From Marivirga atlantica (lineage in GTDB: Bacteria > Bacteroidota > Bacteroidia > Cytophagales > Cyclobacteriaceae): 64,000 nt of DNA. Positions 9,071 to 19,249 of this stretch are shown piece by piece; within the stretch, counting starts at the first letter, position 1, and each line of letters starts with the position of its first letter. The translations under genes were made by a program, and so were the position numbers. The stretch covers positions 930,001 through 994,000 of the forward strand of contig NZ_JAERQG010000002.1 in NCBI RefSeq assembly GCF_016734805.1, in the 5' to 3' direction. The notes beneath the pieces were generated by a model, which saw nothing but the letters and a program-made list of their open reading frames with translations, was not told the DNA's origin and did no database searches.

Positions 9071-10186
9071 ATGTCATTCAAAGAATTGGGCGTTTCAGCT
9101 GACTTGATAAAAGGGCTGAATGAATTAAATATTAAAGAGCCTACCGGAATTCAGGCAGAAGTAATTCCGTTTTTACTTCAAAACAAGTCTGACTTAGTTG
9201 CACAGGCACAAACTGGTACTGGAAAAACGGCTGCTTTTGGTTTACCACTTCTTGAGAATATTAGGCCTCAAGACAAATACATACAGGCTGTGGTAATAGC
9301 ACCAACCAGAGAGCTTGCTCAACAGATTAATAAGCAGCTTTTTAAATTTACTAAATACACTGAAAAAGTCTTTACAGAATGTGTTTTTGGTGGTGAGAAA
9401 ATAGAGAAACAGATTCAAGCGCTTAGAAAACCTACCCATATTGTTGTGGCAACACCCGGCCGTTTGGCAGACTTAATAAGAAGAAAGGATATTGACATTC
9501 GTCAGGCTAAAACTGTAGTGATTGATGAAGCTGATGAAATGCTCAGTATGGGCTTCAAAAAAGACCTGGAATTTATTCTTGCTACTATGAAGCAAGAAAA
9601 GCAGATTTGGCTCTTTTCCGCTACCATCCCACAGCAAATAAAAAACCTGATCAAAACATTTCTGCAGCCCGATGCCAATCATATTCAGGTAAGAGGTAAT
9701 CAGTTGGTGAACGAAAAAATTGAGCATCAATTCGTATTGTGTGAAAAGTCAGATAAAATCAATGTACTGCTTTACTTTCTGCAAACTCAGAAAAAGGAGA
9801 GAGGCATCATATTTTGTAATACCAAAGCTTCTGCTAGAGGCTTGTATGATCAGCTGTCAGCCAGAAAATTAGAGGTAGGCATTATTGAAGGTGATATGAA
9901 TCAAAAGGAGCGAGAAAAGATGCTTCGTTCATTCACAACCAAAAAGCTTCAAATGCTTATTGCTACCGATGTAGCCGCAAGAGGAATTGATGTAGCTAAT
10001 TTAGCATATGTGGTCCATTATGAGATTCCTAAGCAAATTGATTACTACATCCATAGAAGTGGACGAACAGCCCGAGCAGGTAATAGAGGTATAAGCATGG
10101 CACTTGTTACTAAGTATGACATGGAATTAATCAAGAAAATAGAGAATGAGGTGGGCGTGAAACTGAAAAAAGTACCTTATGCTTAA
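9071..10186 (+). CDS. DEAD-box ATP-dependent RNA helicase, minimal core
   Basis: 371 residues, essentially only the two RecA-like domains of a DEAD-box helicase. It shows motif I AQTGTGKT, PTRELAQQ, TPGR, DEADEM, SATIP, then ATDVAARGIDV and HRSGRTARAG. The core looks like DeaD/CshA helicases, but the C-terminal RNA-recognition extension of those proteins is absent, so specificity must come from elsewhere. It starts at ATG 9071, 15 nt after the preceding helicase. Its last 8 nt overlap the next gene, suggesting a three-gene operon with the TPR lipoprotein. Confidence 0.92.
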   Translation: MSFKELGVSADLIKGLNELNIKEPTGIQAEVIPFLLQNKSDLVAQAQTGTGKTAAFGLPLLENIRPQDKYIQAVVIAPTRELAQQINKQLFKFTKYTEKVFTECVFGGEKIEKQIQALRKPTHIVVATPGRLADLIRRKDIDIRQAKTVVIDEADEMLSMGFKKDLEFILATMKQEKQIWLFSATIPQQIKNLIKTFLQPDANHIQVRGNQLVNEKIEHQFVLCEKSDKINVLLYFLQTQKKERGIIFCNTKASARGLYDQLSARKLEVGIIEGDMNQKEREKMLRSFTTKKLQMLIATDVAARGIDVANLAYVVHYEIPKQIDYYIHRSGRTARAGNRGISMALVTKYDMELIKKIENEVGVKLKKVPYA

Positions 10187-11216
10187 ATCAAGTTCAAGTC
10201 TTTTTTTTCTTGTTTCCATTTCTTTCATGCTGGTATTTGTATCGTGTGCTTCAAAGGAAGAAAGACAACAGAAACTGATTAACAAGAGCTTTAATTTGGT
10301 AGCTGAAGGGCAGACTCCAAAGGCAATCAAGTATATCGATGAGGCTATTGAATTGGATGAGAAAAATCCGGTAGCCTGGAATGCTAAAGGCATTATATTA
10401 TACAAAAATGGGAATATCTATGAGGCTATTCATGCCTACGATGAAGCTGTTAAATTAAATCCGGACTATACGAGAGCTTATTATAATAGGAGTAATGCCT
10501 TTTATGATGCCGGTGAATATTACAGAGCGCTTGATGATCTTGAGCCAGCACTTAAGAAGTATGAAGATTCATCATTTGTTTATTTGGCAAAAGGATTAGC
10601 TCAAGTAGGCTTAAAACAATATGAAACAGCCAAACTAAGCTTTAACGAAGCAGCCTCCTTAGACCCAGATAATGCAGAGATTTTCACCAATCTGGCTAGT
10701 GTTTATTACTTTCAGGATAGTTTGGAAATATCAGAGCAATTGGTTGAAAAGGCAATCGCGCTAAATAATGAAGAAGCCAATGCATGGAATTTGTTGGCTC
10801 TTGTGCAAACTGATCAAAAAGCGTTAGAAGAAGCATTGAATAGTGCCAATAGAGCCATCTCTCTTAATAAATTTCAGCCTTACTTTTTAAACAATAGGGG
10901 ATATATACATACCTTGATAGGTGATTTTGAAAAAGCTCAATCAGATTTAAGACAGAGTATATCGATTGATGAACGTAATCCTTATGTCTATAGAAACTTA
11001 GGAGTGCTGGCCTTGAAGAAGGGAGAATTTTCAGAGGCTGAAAGACAACTTGAAGCGGCATTAAATAAAAAGAAAGATTTGCCTCTCGCCAACTTTTATC
11101 TGGGAGAGCTTTACCTTAAGCAGAATAACCAAAGTAAAGCGTGTAGGTATTTTAACTTATCAGCTGAGCTTGGGGAGGCCGAAGGTCAAAATGCTCTTTC
11201 TATTTATTGTAAATAA
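10179..11216 (+). CDS. TPR-repeat lipoprotein
   Basis: 345 residues with an N-terminal lipoprotein signal (VFVSC, lipid Cys C23). At least seven tetratricopeptide repeats follow (AWNAKGIILYKNGNIYEAI, AYYNRSNAFYDAGEYYRALDD, IFTNLASVYYF and so on). It probably acts as a protein-interaction scaffold on the inner or outer membrane facing the periplasm. The start overlaps the end of the DEAD-box gene by 8 nt, so translation is likely coupled. No enzymatic motif is visible. A specific role cannot be assigned. Confidence 0.85.
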   Translation: MLKSSSSLFFLVSISFMLVFVSCASKEERQQKLINKSFNLVAEGQTPKAIKYIDEAIELDEKNPVAWNAKGIILYKNGNIYEAIHAYDEAVKLNPDYTRAYYNRSNAFYDAGEYYRALDDLEPALKKYEDSSFVYLAKGLAQVGLKQYETAKLSFNEAASLDPDNAEIFTNLASVYYFQDSLEISEQLVEKAIALNNEEANAWNLLALVQTDQKALEEALNSANRAISLNKFQPYFLNNRGYIHTLIGDFEKAQSDLRQSISIDERNPYVYRNLGVLALKKGEFSEAERQLEAALNKKKDLPLANFYLGELYLKQNNQSKACRYFNLSAELGEAEGQNALSIYCK

Positions 11217-11299
11217 AATAGTATCCTAGCGTTTTGATCAAATATAAACAACATCGGTTTACTTTAGCGGTAATCCTTCACATAAGCCAATAAATTTAT

Positions 11300-11307
11300 T
11301 ATTTTTG
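11300..11307 (+). promoter_or_regulatory. -7 promoter element for ffh
   Basis: TATTTTTG fits TAnnTTTG; the following GCAG is also common after this element. It lies 33 nt before the ffh ATG. No convincing -33 element is seen. Confidence 0.45.
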
Positions 11308-11339
11308 CAGCCTGATTCACGATTTTAGTATATAGAAAT

Positions 11340-12671
11340 ATGTTTGATAATCTTAGTTATAAATTAGACCGCGCCTTCAAAACCTTAAAGGGGCAGGGCC
11401 AAATTACAGAAGTTAACGTTGCTACAACTGTTAAAGAAATACGCAGAGCATTGGTTGATGCCGATGTAAACTTTAAAGTAGCAAAAGAAGTAACTGATAA
11501 AATAAAAGAAGAGGCTTTAGGTCGTGATGTATTAATTGCTGTTTCTCCGGGCCAGCTTTTAACTAAGATCACTCAGGAGGAGCTTGCTAAATTAATGGGT
11601 GGTGAGCAGGAGGATATTACGATATCAGGTTCACCGGCAACTATCTTGATTTCTGGTTTGCAAGGTTCTGGTAAAACTACTTTTAGTGGTAAGCTGGCCA
11701 ACAGACTTAAAGGACAAGGCAAGCAGGTTTTACTAGCTGCTTGTGATATTTACAGACCGGCAGCAATTGATCAGCTTAAAGTATTAGGTGAGCAAATTGG
11801 TGTTGAGGTTTATGCTGAACCAGAGAATAAAAATGCCCTTGAAATTGCTAATAATGCCTTAAAATTCGCCAAAGATAATGGCAAAAGTGTAGTTATAGTG
11901 GATACCGCAGGTCGTTTGGCGGTAGACGAGCAAATGATGGATGAAATAGCCTCATTGAAAAAAGGCCTTAATCCTTCAGAAACGCTGTTTGTTGTAGATT
12001 CAATGACAGGTCAGGATGCGGTAAACACTGCTAAGACCTTCAATGAAAGACTTGATTTTGATGGTGTTGTTCTAACAAAGTTAGATGGTGATACACGAGG
12101 TGGTGCAGCCCTTTCTATCAGAAACGTGGTGGACAAACCAATCAAGTTTGTAAGTACTGGCGAAAAGATGGAAGCCATAGACCTTTTCTATCCTGACAGG
12201 ATGGCTCAAAGGATTCTAGGTATGGGTGATGTGGTTTCCTTAGTTGAGAAAGCACAAGCGACTTTCGATGAAGAAGAAGCCAGCAGACTTTCTAAAAAGA
12301 TAAGAAAGAATCAGTTTGATTTTGAGGATTTCTTGTCTCAGCTACAGCAGATCAAGAAAATGGGTAACATAAAAGATTTGTTGGGCATGCTACCAGGTAT
12401 GGGCAAGCAAATTAAAGACTTAGATATTGATGATGATGCTTTTAAGCCTGTTGAAGCTATCATTAGATCAATGACACCGGAAGAGCGTCACAATCCTGAG
12501 TTAATGAATGGAAGCAGGAAAAAGCGAATTGCTACAGGTAGCGGTACTTCTGTTCAAGAAATTAATAATCTCCTCAAGCAGTTTAAGGATATGCGCAAAA
12601 TGATGAAAACCATGAATAAGCTTAGTGGTAGCAAGAGAGGCCTAGCCGGTTTCAATCCTTTTGGCAAATAA
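11340..12671 (+). CDS. ffh: Signal recognition particle protein Ffh (SRP54)
   Basis: 443 residues, the normal length. The N domain covers about 1-90. The GTPase G domain has P-loop GLQGSGKT (106-113), DTAGR (188-192) and TKLDGD (246-251). The Met-rich M domain runs from about 300 to 443 (MGNIKDLLGMLPGMGKQ, MRKMMKTMNKL) and binds 4.5S RNA and signal sequences. It delivers nascent membrane and secreted proteins to FtsY and SecYEG. Monocistronic, between its own promoter and a strong terminator. Confidence 0.98.
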   Translation: MFDNLSYKLDRAFKTLKGQGQITEVNVATTVKEIRRALVDADVNFKVAKEVTDKIKEEALGRDVLIAVSPGQLLTKITQEELAKLMGGEQEDITISGSPATILISGLQGSGKTTFSGKLANRLKGQGKQVLLAACDIYRPAAIDQLKVLGEQIGVEVYAEPENKNALEIANNALKFAKDNGKSVVIVDTAGRLAVDEQMMDEIASLKKGLNPSETLFVVDSMTGQDAVNTAKTFNERLDFDGVVLTKLDGDTRGGAALSIRNVVDKPIKFVSTGEKMEAIDLFYPDRMAQRILGMGDVVSLVEKAQATFDEEEASRLSKKIRKNQFDFEDFLSQLQQIKKMGNIKDLLGMLPGMGKQIKDLDIDDDAFKPVEAIIRSMTPEERHNPELMNGSRKKRIATGSGTSVQEINNLLKQFKDMRKMMKTMNKLSGSKRGLAGFNPFGK

Positions 12672-12696
12672 AACATAGTTCACTCGTTAATAACTT

Positions 12697-12724
12697 AAGC
12701 CTTCTAATAAGAAGGCTTTTTTAT
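12697..12724 (+). terminator. Rho-independent terminator of ffh
   Basis: Perfect 9-bp stem AAGCCTTCT/AGAAGGCTT with a 4-nt AATA loop, followed by a T-rich run. Confidence 0.9.
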
Positions 12725-12939
12725 TTTAACATTAATTCTGAGTAAAGTTCAATTATTCTTAAAATTTCAATACTACTGTATAAATAATTGCAGTTTATCT
12801 TGTTTGTCAGATTTATTTTTCATTAAATTAACACTTCAGTTACAAAAAGCTAAGTATCTGATTATGTGTAAGTTTAAAGATTTAATAATTAATAGAACGA
12901 ATTAAATCTTTTATTGTGTTTTTTTAATAAACAATTTGT

Positions 12940-14253
12940 GTGAGGAAAATAATATTTTACTCTATTGTATTAACTATTATTAGCAGCCTCTCGCTTTTAG
13001 GATTCCATTATTCTGAAAGTGAGTTTGTTAACCAAAACCCATCAAAGTCAAAAACTTTATGGGCTTCGTCTGTGACAGCTAATAATACAGCTTCGCTATT
13101 TTCGGAAGATGATGGCTTTAGTCTGTTTATATGGACTGCATTAGGGTTCGGTATTTTTGGTACTGCATTCGGTTTTATCAATTTAGGTTCCAAGCGCATT
13201 AAAATGCATAACCAATACTTAGAAAGTATGGTGAAGGATAGAACCAAAATTCTCGAGAAAAAACATCAGGAATTATTAGCACAAAACGAAGATTATAAAG
13301 CTGCTCTTTCGCTCATCAAAGAACAAAAAGAGGAAATTGAGGCTGCTCAACAAGATTTATTAATAAAGAATAAAGAAAATAGAGAAGCATTAGAAGAGAT
13401 TCAATCTCAAAATGAGCTTTTAGATCTTGAGCGAAATAGGGTGAATGAAGCCAAACGCATTATTCAGGAGCAAAATAGAAAGCTCTTAAATATTGCCAGA
13501 AACCTTGATCAACAAGTTCAAGAGAGAACAGAAGAGCTATCTATATCAAACAGATTACTTCAAGAGAAAAATAAGGAGCTAGATGATTTTATTTATAAAT
13601 CGGCTCATGATTTAAGAGGCCCGATTGCCCGCTTTAAAGGCCTTAGTCATTTGATTAACATGGAATATCGTAATGGTGATGACATTACAGACCATTTGAT
13701 CCACTTACAGCAATCAGCTGATCAAATGGATACAATGCTTACCAGGTTAAGTAATGTATATGAAATAACGGCACGACCTATCTCCAGGCAGAAGGTAACT
13801 ATTGATGATATTCTGGATACTGTTTTCACGAGGTTAAAGTATGAGGAGCCATATTCTCATTTAGATATAGAGGTTAATTCAGAAGTAAAAGATCATATTT
13901 TGATAGACCCATCACTAGCGCATTTAATTCTTAAGAATTTGATTGCTAATTCAATAAGGTTTTATGATCCTTTGAAGCTGAAAAAGTGGGTAAAAATTGA
14001 TATTCGTGTGGTTGATGATTATTTAAAAATTCAAGTTGCTGACAACGGAATAGGTATTAAGCATGAACAACAGCAGAAAATTTTTGATTTGTTTTTCGTT
14101 GGTTCAGAACTACCAAAAGGGCCAGGTCTTGGGCTTTACATCTGTAAGCTTGTTACTAAAAAATTGAATGGAAGCATTATCCTCAATTACTCAAATGCGG
14201 AAAAAGAAACCATGTTTGAAGCAAATATTCCGCTGGGAAAAGAATTATTCTAA
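12940..14253 (+). CDS. Membrane sensor histidine kinase with long coiled coil
   Basis: 437 residues from a GTG start at 12940. A first hydrophobic segment (about 1-22) and a second (about 63-85, FIWTALGFGIFGTAFGF) bracket a short periplasmic loop. A long coiled coil (about 90-210) leads to the dimerisation/phosphoacceptor helix KSAHDLRGPI with H223. The ATPase domain has an N box (NLIANSIRF), DNGIGI and GPGLGLYICK. It therefore has all parts of a class I histidine kinase. No response regulator is adjacent, so the partner is unknown. It converges on crtY and overlaps its end by 4 nt. Confidence 0.9.
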   Translation: MRKIIFYSIVLTIISSLSLLGFHYSESEFVNQNPSKSKTLWASSVTANNTASLFSEDDGFSLFIWTALGFGIFGTAFGFINLGSKRIKMHNQYLESMVKDRTKILEKKHQELLAQNEDYKAALSLIKEQKEEIEAAQQDLLIKNKENREALEEIQSQNELLDLERNRVNEAKRIIQEQNRKLLNIARNLDQQVQERTEELSISNRLLQEKNKELDDFIYKSAHDLRGPIARFKGLSHLINMEYRNGDDITDHLIHLQQSADQMDTMLTRLSNVYEITARPISRQKVTIDDILDTVFTRLKYEEPYSHLDIEVNSEVKDHILIDPSLAHLILKNLIANSIRFYDPLKLKKWVKIDIRVVDDYLKIQVADNGIGIKHEQQQKIFDLFFVGSELPKGPGLGLYICKLVTKKLNGSIILNYSNAEKETMFEANIPLGKELF

Positions 14254-15428
14254 TCCAACAGAGAGGCCCAAACTCCCTTTATAAAAGGCCAGGTAGGTAC
14301 TGATCTCATAATCTTTAAGTCTTCCCAAATAGTAGTTTCTTCATCTAAGAATTTGAAAAGCAGTTTTAAATCATTTTTATATAAAGCATTAAATACTGCT
14401 AAACCTTCAGACTTTTGGCTGGCTATTACATTAATTAACACTTTATCATAGAATTGATGCCTTTTTGAAATAGGATACTTAAAATTATCCGTTCCTCTTT
14501 TCAATTGGTTCACAATGTGAGTAGCATGCTTAAGATTTCTTAAAAATGAATACCCCGTACTAGCTTTAACCACACCACCTAAAGTACCTATAGGGATCAC
14601 ATTGTTGATTCTATCAATTTTAATCTTTGTGGACATCGGAATCTTATTGTACTCTTCAGCCTCGATTTCGTAATCATCACCAAATTCAGTCTTAATATAG
14701 GACAAGAGCATTTCTTCATAAGCTGTTCTTTCAAGAAGCTTGTTACTAAATAAAGTATACTCAACTAAAGCGGTGTTCTCAGAAAAAGGTAATACATACA
14801 TAAAACTTAATCCTCCTTGCTGCTGAGGTATAGTCATATCCATATATGTAAATTGATTAGGTTTAAATCTGTCTTCTTTAAATCTGATTTTATAACCTAA
14901 AAAGTGTTGCCATAGAAAGAAATCTGATTTGTCCTTATCTGAAAGAAGAGTGCTTAACTCATCAGAAAAAAAATGTGATTTAAAGAAATAGTGTGTATAT
15001 GCTATTGATGCAGAACTGGTGAATACTTCCTTTTTATGTGGCTCATCCTCTATGATTGTGTCTTTTAACCATTCAATATTGGCAACATCTTTTAGCTTGT
15101 TTTTTACATAATTGTAATAATCGATACCTTCAATGTTGTAGTAAGTGTAAGGCAGTAAATCTTCAGTGCGGTTATGGCTATTGGATTTGATAAGGGCATT
15201 ATCCCAACTGTTTTTTATAGGTAAATAAGTTAACTTAGGTAATTTTTTATTCCAGAATGACCAGGTTCTATCATTTTCGGATTTGTCGCTTGGGTCAATC
15301 AAAAGCAGCGTATGCTTCTCAAGCAATCCAGATTCATATAATTTAAGGGCTAATGTTAAGCCTGAAAGACCAGCCCCTCCAATTATATAATCATATTTCT
15401 TGTTTATAGGTATGTTTGAATACTTCAA
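14250..15428 (-). CDS. crtY: Lycopene cyclase (CrtY family)
   Basis: 392 residues, typical of CrtY-type lycopene beta-cyclases. It starts with a dinucleotide-binding segment (YIIGGAGLSGLTLALKLYESG), followed by the conserved DRTWSFW block near residue 55. The mid-domain has the FLWQHFLGYKI and MDMTIPQ segments and the C-terminal half has GGVVKASTGYSFLRN. These are family hallmarks. The enzyme cyclises the ends of lycopene to beta-ionone rings at the membrane, giving beta-carotene-type pigments. No other carotenoid gene is present in the window. It converges with the histidine kinase at 12940. Confidence 0.93.
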   Translation of the reverse strand: MKYSNIPINKKYDYIIGGAGLSGLTLALKLYESGLLEKHTLLLIDPSDKSENDRTWSFWNKKLPKLTYLPIKNSWDNALIKSNSHNRTEDLLPYTYYNIEGIDYYNYVKNKLKDVANIEWLKDTIIEDEPHKKEVFTSSASIAYTHYFFKSHFFSDELSTLLSDKDKSDFFLWQHFLGYKIRFKEDRFKPNQFTYMDMTIPQQQGGLSFMYVLPFSENTALVEYTLFSNKLLERTAYEEMLLSYIKTEFGDDYEIEAEEYNKIPMSTKIKIDRINNVIPIGTLGGVVKASTGYSFLRNLKHATHIVNQLKRGTDNFKYPISKRHQFYDKVLINVIASQKSEGLAVFNALYKNDLKLLFKFLDEETTIWEDLKIMRSVPTWPFIKGVWASLLD

Positions 15429-15644
15429 TGAAAGAGGTGTTAAATTTAACGATGACTTTAAAACATTAACTGAATCGAACCATAAAAGTAAAATTTAATC
15501 TGATTGTTTCATCTTATATTAGTAGAGTTAGAAATCAGGTTTTAATGAATTTTTTTTAAGCTACCCATGTTATACAGCCTTAAAATTTGCGAATTAGTCA
15601 AAATATAGACTATTTGCGCTGATTATTACAACAACAATAGGGTT

Positions 15645-16979
15645 TTGCAATTTAATTTAAAGAAGACTTACATTACTATTGCGGTTTTAGCGCTCACTTT
15701 TTTAGGAGCAGCTTTTTATACAACATCAGAGGTTGCGTTTATTCAACAGGGTGATGCAAGCTCTCTTAATCAACTCGATTTTCTTGATTTAGAACCAGTT
15801 AGTCCTGCTCCCAAAATGGATTCTGCTGATATAAATCCGGAGTTCGATGGCCAGGTTGAGAAGTTTATGAAAAGGTGGTCTATCAAAGGAGCTTCTGTAG
15901 CTGTACTGAAAGATAACCAGTTGATTTACTCCAAGGGGTATGGGTTTGCAAATGAGACTACGGGGGAAGAATTACAGACCTACCATATGATGCGTATTGC
16001 CAGTGCTTCAAAGCTTATTACAGCTGTTGGGATTATGAAGTTGGTAGAAGATGGAAAGCTAGACCTAAACGAAAAAGTATTTGGTAAATCAGGTATTTTA
16101 TCCAGCTATTCGGAAATCAAAGATAAAAAGCATCAAGAAATAACGGTTAGTCATCTGCTTAATCATAGAGGTGGTTGGAGTTGGAGAGATGGAGACTTTA
16201 TGTTTCAGGCGGAAAGAATTAAAAGAATAATGGAATTATCTGGACCGCCAACTGCTCATGACATCGTAGATTTTGTGTTACAAAAAAGGAGACTGCGGTA
16301 TAGGCCAGGAACTCAATATGCTTATTCAAATTTTGGCTATATGATATTGGGTGAAATCATTGAACAAAAGACCGGGCAAACGTATGAAAACTATATAAAT
16401 GAGAATATACTGGAGCCAAATGGTATAAAGGGTATGCGAATCGCAGGCAATTATGAGTGGGATAGAAAGCCTTTTGAAGTTCATTATTATGATTATCCTT
16501 CAGCCTATAAATATCCTTCATTTGATGGTAATTACCCAGAGTGCCCAAAACCGTATGGTGGTAACGATGTAAAAACACTAGGAGCAGCCGGAGGATGGAT
16601 AGCCAATGCCACACAACTGGTAAAGATTGCTTCTCTTATCGACCCTACTAATAAGTATGGAGGTATTCTAAATAAAGAGAGTATAAAGCTAATGACCGGA
16701 GGTAACAGCTATTTAGATGCCTATGGTTGGAAAGGAACAAGAGGAGATAATTGGTGGCGAACCGGAACGCTGTCTGGTACTTCATGTTTTCTTTACCGGA
16801 AAAGCAATGGCTTCACTTATGCTGTAATTTTAAATTCAAGTGTTTGGATGGGACATCGATTTAATAAATACATTAAATATATGATGGATAAAGCTATCAA
16901 ATCACTCGATACAGAAAATCCTAATGATTTTCTTTGGCAAAACCGTCCCGAAAAAAGTATCTTACCACTTGCGGTATAA
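15645..16979 (+). CDS. Secreted beta-lactamase-like serine hydrolase
   Basis: 444 residues from a TTG start, with an N-terminal signal or anchor helix (TYITIAVLALTFLGAAFY). The fold is that of class C beta-lactamases and DD-peptidases: SASK at 120-123 (nucleophile S120, K123), YSN in QYAYSNFGY, and a third-motif candidate in WWRTGTLSG. Such proteins range from esterases to D-amino-acid peptidases, so the substrate is open. It is the first of three intact members in this window, with a degraded fourth at about 41.4 kb. It lies divergent from crtY. Confidence 0.87.
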   Translation: MQFNLKKTYITIAVLALTFLGAAFYTTSEVAFIQQGDASSLNQLDFLDLEPVSPAPKMDSADINPEFDGQVEKFMKRWSIKGASVAVLKDNQLIYSKGYGFANETTGEELQTYHMMRIASASKLITAVGIMKLVEDGKLDLNEKVFGKSGILSSYSEIKDKKHQEITVSHLLNHRGGWSWRDGDFMFQAERIKRIMELSGPPTAHDIVDFVLQKRRLRYRPGTQYAYSNFGYMILGEIIEQKTGQTYENYINENILEPNGIKGMRIAGNYEWDRKPFEVHYYDYPSAYKYPSFDGNYPECPKPYGGNDVKTLGAAGGWIANATQLVKIASLIDPTNKYGGILNKESIKLMTGGNSYLDAYGWKGTRGDNWWRTGTLSGTSCFLYRKSNGFTYAVILNSSVWMGHRFNKYIKYMMDKAIKSLDTENPNDFLWQNRPEKSILPLAV

Positions 16980-17079
16980 CCATTCATCAAAATTTACGAA
17001 CACAAGCAAGGGCTTTTTACGTTATTAGGTAGAAATTCCTTTTGAAAGGATTGTCGACAAGTCATAATAAAGATATAAT

Positions 17080-19122
17080 ATGAAGAAATTTTTGATATAC
17101 AGTTTGGTCTTTTTGTTTGGTTTCAATGCCTTCTCTCAGGTTGAAACAGAAGAAGTAGCTAAACTTTCACCTACCAAAGAAGAGTCAATGGAAGCGCGCT
17201 TAGTAGCGGGTTTGTTATCACAATATCACTATGAAAAGACAGCAATTGACGATCAATTGTCCAAAATAATTTTTGATTCATACATCAAAACGCTGGATGC
17301 CAATAAGCAATATTTCTTAAAAGAGGATATTGAATATTTGAGCCGCTTTGAAGACAGGTTAGATGATCATATAAAACTTGGTTATTTACTATCAGCTTAT
17401 GAGATTTTCAATACATTTCGCGAACGATTTGTAGAACGTATTGAATTTGTAGCCAATGAATTGGATTTCAATTTTGATTACACCACTGACGAATACATAG
17501 TTATTGATAGCGATTCTTTGGATTGGGCAGCTAATGAAGAAGCCTTGAATGAAAGATGGAGGAAAGTGATTAAAAGCCAAGCCTTAGAGTTAAAATTGGA
17601 TGGAGAAGCAGATACAGCCATAGCATCAGAGTTAATAGAACGATATGAAAGACTAACTAATACTATATCAGAGTATGAAGGTAGAGATGTTTTTCAGCTA
17701 TATATGAATACATTTGCCGAAAGCTTTGATCCACATACTAATTATTTCTCGCCTATTACATCTGAGAACTTTCAAATTAGAATGAGCCAATCACTTGAAG
17801 GTATTGGAGCTACCTTAACAACTCAAAATGATTATACAAGAGTAGCTTCGGTAGTACCTGGAGGACCTGCGTTTGAATCCAAACTTATTAACACGGATGA
17901 TAAAATACTGGCTGTAGCCCAAGGCGTAAAAGGTGAATTTGTAAATGTAATTGGTTGGAGATTAGATGATGTTGTTCAGTTAATAAGAGGGCCTAAGGGA
18001 ACAATTGTAAGATTAAAAATCGTGAAAGCCGGTAAGTCTCCAACAACCAGTATTGCAGAAGAAATAACTATAGTAAGAGATAAAATTAAGTTGGATAATC
18101 AAGTTCCTATCGGTGAAGTGAGAGAAGTATACAGAGATGGAATAAAATACAATGTTGGCATCATAACAATTCCATCATTTTATTTGGAGTTTGAAGCATA
18201 TCAAAATGGAGAAGAGTATGGAAGTACAACCAACGATGTGCAGAAAATCTTGTCTGACTTTGAATCTCAGAACATAGATGGTATTGTTATAGATTTAAGA
18301 AGTAATGGCGGAGGATCATTGCAAGAGGCCATTGACTTAAGTGGTTTATTTATTGAAAAGGGTCCTGTGGTACAAATTAGAAATACTGATGGTACAGTAG
18401 AAGTTGGGGAAGACAAAGATCCTGCTATGGTTTATAATGGACCAATGACCATTTTAACGAACAGATTTAGTGCATCAGCTTCTGAAATCTTCTCTGGAGC
18501 TATGAAAGATTATAATAGGGGAGTATTGGTAGGTGAAACTACCTTCGGAAAAGGTACAGTACAAAACCTTATTTCTCTAAACCAATTTGTTCCAAAAGTT
18601 GAAGATAAGCTCGGACAGGTAAAACTAACTTTAGCTAAATACTACAGAGTAAATGGTAGCAGCACGCAGCATAAAGGTGTTACACCTGATGTAAAACTTC
18701 CTTCTCCTTTTGAGGCTGAGAATTTTGGAGAGAGTTCTTATGAAAGAGCATTAGAATGGGATGAGATTGATGGCACTGATTATCAGCAAACTAATTTTAT
18801 AACAGATGATATAAGGTCTAAGTTAAAAGCCAAGCATGAAGAACGTTTAGCTGAGGCCCCTTATCTCAAAAATCTGGCGCAGGATGTTGAGGAATCATTG
18901 GTGAATCAGCAAAAACATATCTTGAGTCTCAATTATGAGCAAAGAAAGAAAGAGAATGATGAAGCATTGAAGAAACATAATGAAGAGCGTGCGATGAATG
19001 AGTCCTTGAAGGAGAGTGATGGAGAGGATAAAAAAATCAATTCTGATTCAGAAATTTCAGATCCTTATTTGAGAGAATCAATTGTAGTATTGGCTGATTT
19101 GATAGCTATGGGAATAGGCTAA
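17080..19122 (+). CDS. prc: C-terminal (tail-specific) processing protease Prc/Tsp, S41 family
   Basis: 680 residues with signal peptide (1-20). An N-terminal helical region (about 30-230, including a DPHTNYFSP block) is followed by a PDZ domain (about 235-320) that binds C-terminal tails. The S41 domain shows VIDLRSNGGGSL, nucleophile S466 in FSASASEIF and general base K491 in TFGKGTVQ. The 25-residue Ser-Lys spacing matches E. coli Prc. A charged coiled C-terminal part completes the Tsp-type architecture. It degrades or trims periplasmic proteins marked by nonpolar C-termini. Single-gene unit followed by a strong terminator. Confidence 0.95.
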   Translation: MKKFLIYSLVFLFGFNAFSQVETEEVAKLSPTKEESMEARLVAGLLSQYHYEKTAIDDQLSKIIFDSYIKTLDANKQYFLKEDIEYLSRFEDRLDDHIKLGYLLSAYEIFNTFRERFVERIEFVANELDFNFDYTTDEYIVIDSDSLDWAANEEALNERWRKVIKSQALELKLDGEADTAIASELIERYERLTNTISEYEGRDVFQLYMNTFAESFDPHTNYFSPITSENFQIRMSQSLEGIGATLTTQNDYTRVASVVPGGPAFESKLINTDDKILAVAQGVKGEFVNVIGWRLDDVVQLIRGPKGTIVRLKIVKAGKSPTTSIAEEITIVRDKIKLDNQVPIGEVREVYRDGIKYNVGIITIPSFYLEFEAYQNGEEYGSTTNDVQKILSDFESQNIDGIVIDLRSNGGGSLQEAIDLSGLFIEKGPVVQIRNTDGTVEVGEDKDPAMVYNGPMTILTNRFSASASEIFSGAMKDYNRGVLVGETTFGKGTVQNLISLNQFVPKVEDKLGQVKLTLAKYYRVNGSSTQHKGVTPDVKLPSPFEAENFGESSYERALEWDEIDGTDYQQTNFITDDIRSKLKAKHEERLAEAPYLKNLAQDVEESLVNQQKHILSLNYEQRKKENDEALKKHNEERAMNESLKESDGEDKKINSDSEISDPYLRESIVVLADLIAMGIG

Positions 19123-19161
19123 AATTAAAACATATTAATAGCAGTAATCCTGTTAAAATAT

Positions 19162-19197
19162 AAAGTCTCATGCACTATGTGCTTGAGACTTTTTTTA
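19162..19197 (+). terminator. Rho-independent terminator of prc
   Basis: Stem AAAGTCTCA (19162-19170) / TGAGACTTT (19184-19192), extended inside by GCAC/GTGC around a short loop, followed by a T-run. Confidence 0.88.
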
Positions 19198-19249
19198 ATT
19201 AATAACGAGCTGTTCAATAGTTGATTATAAGATTATAATCGCTAAATAC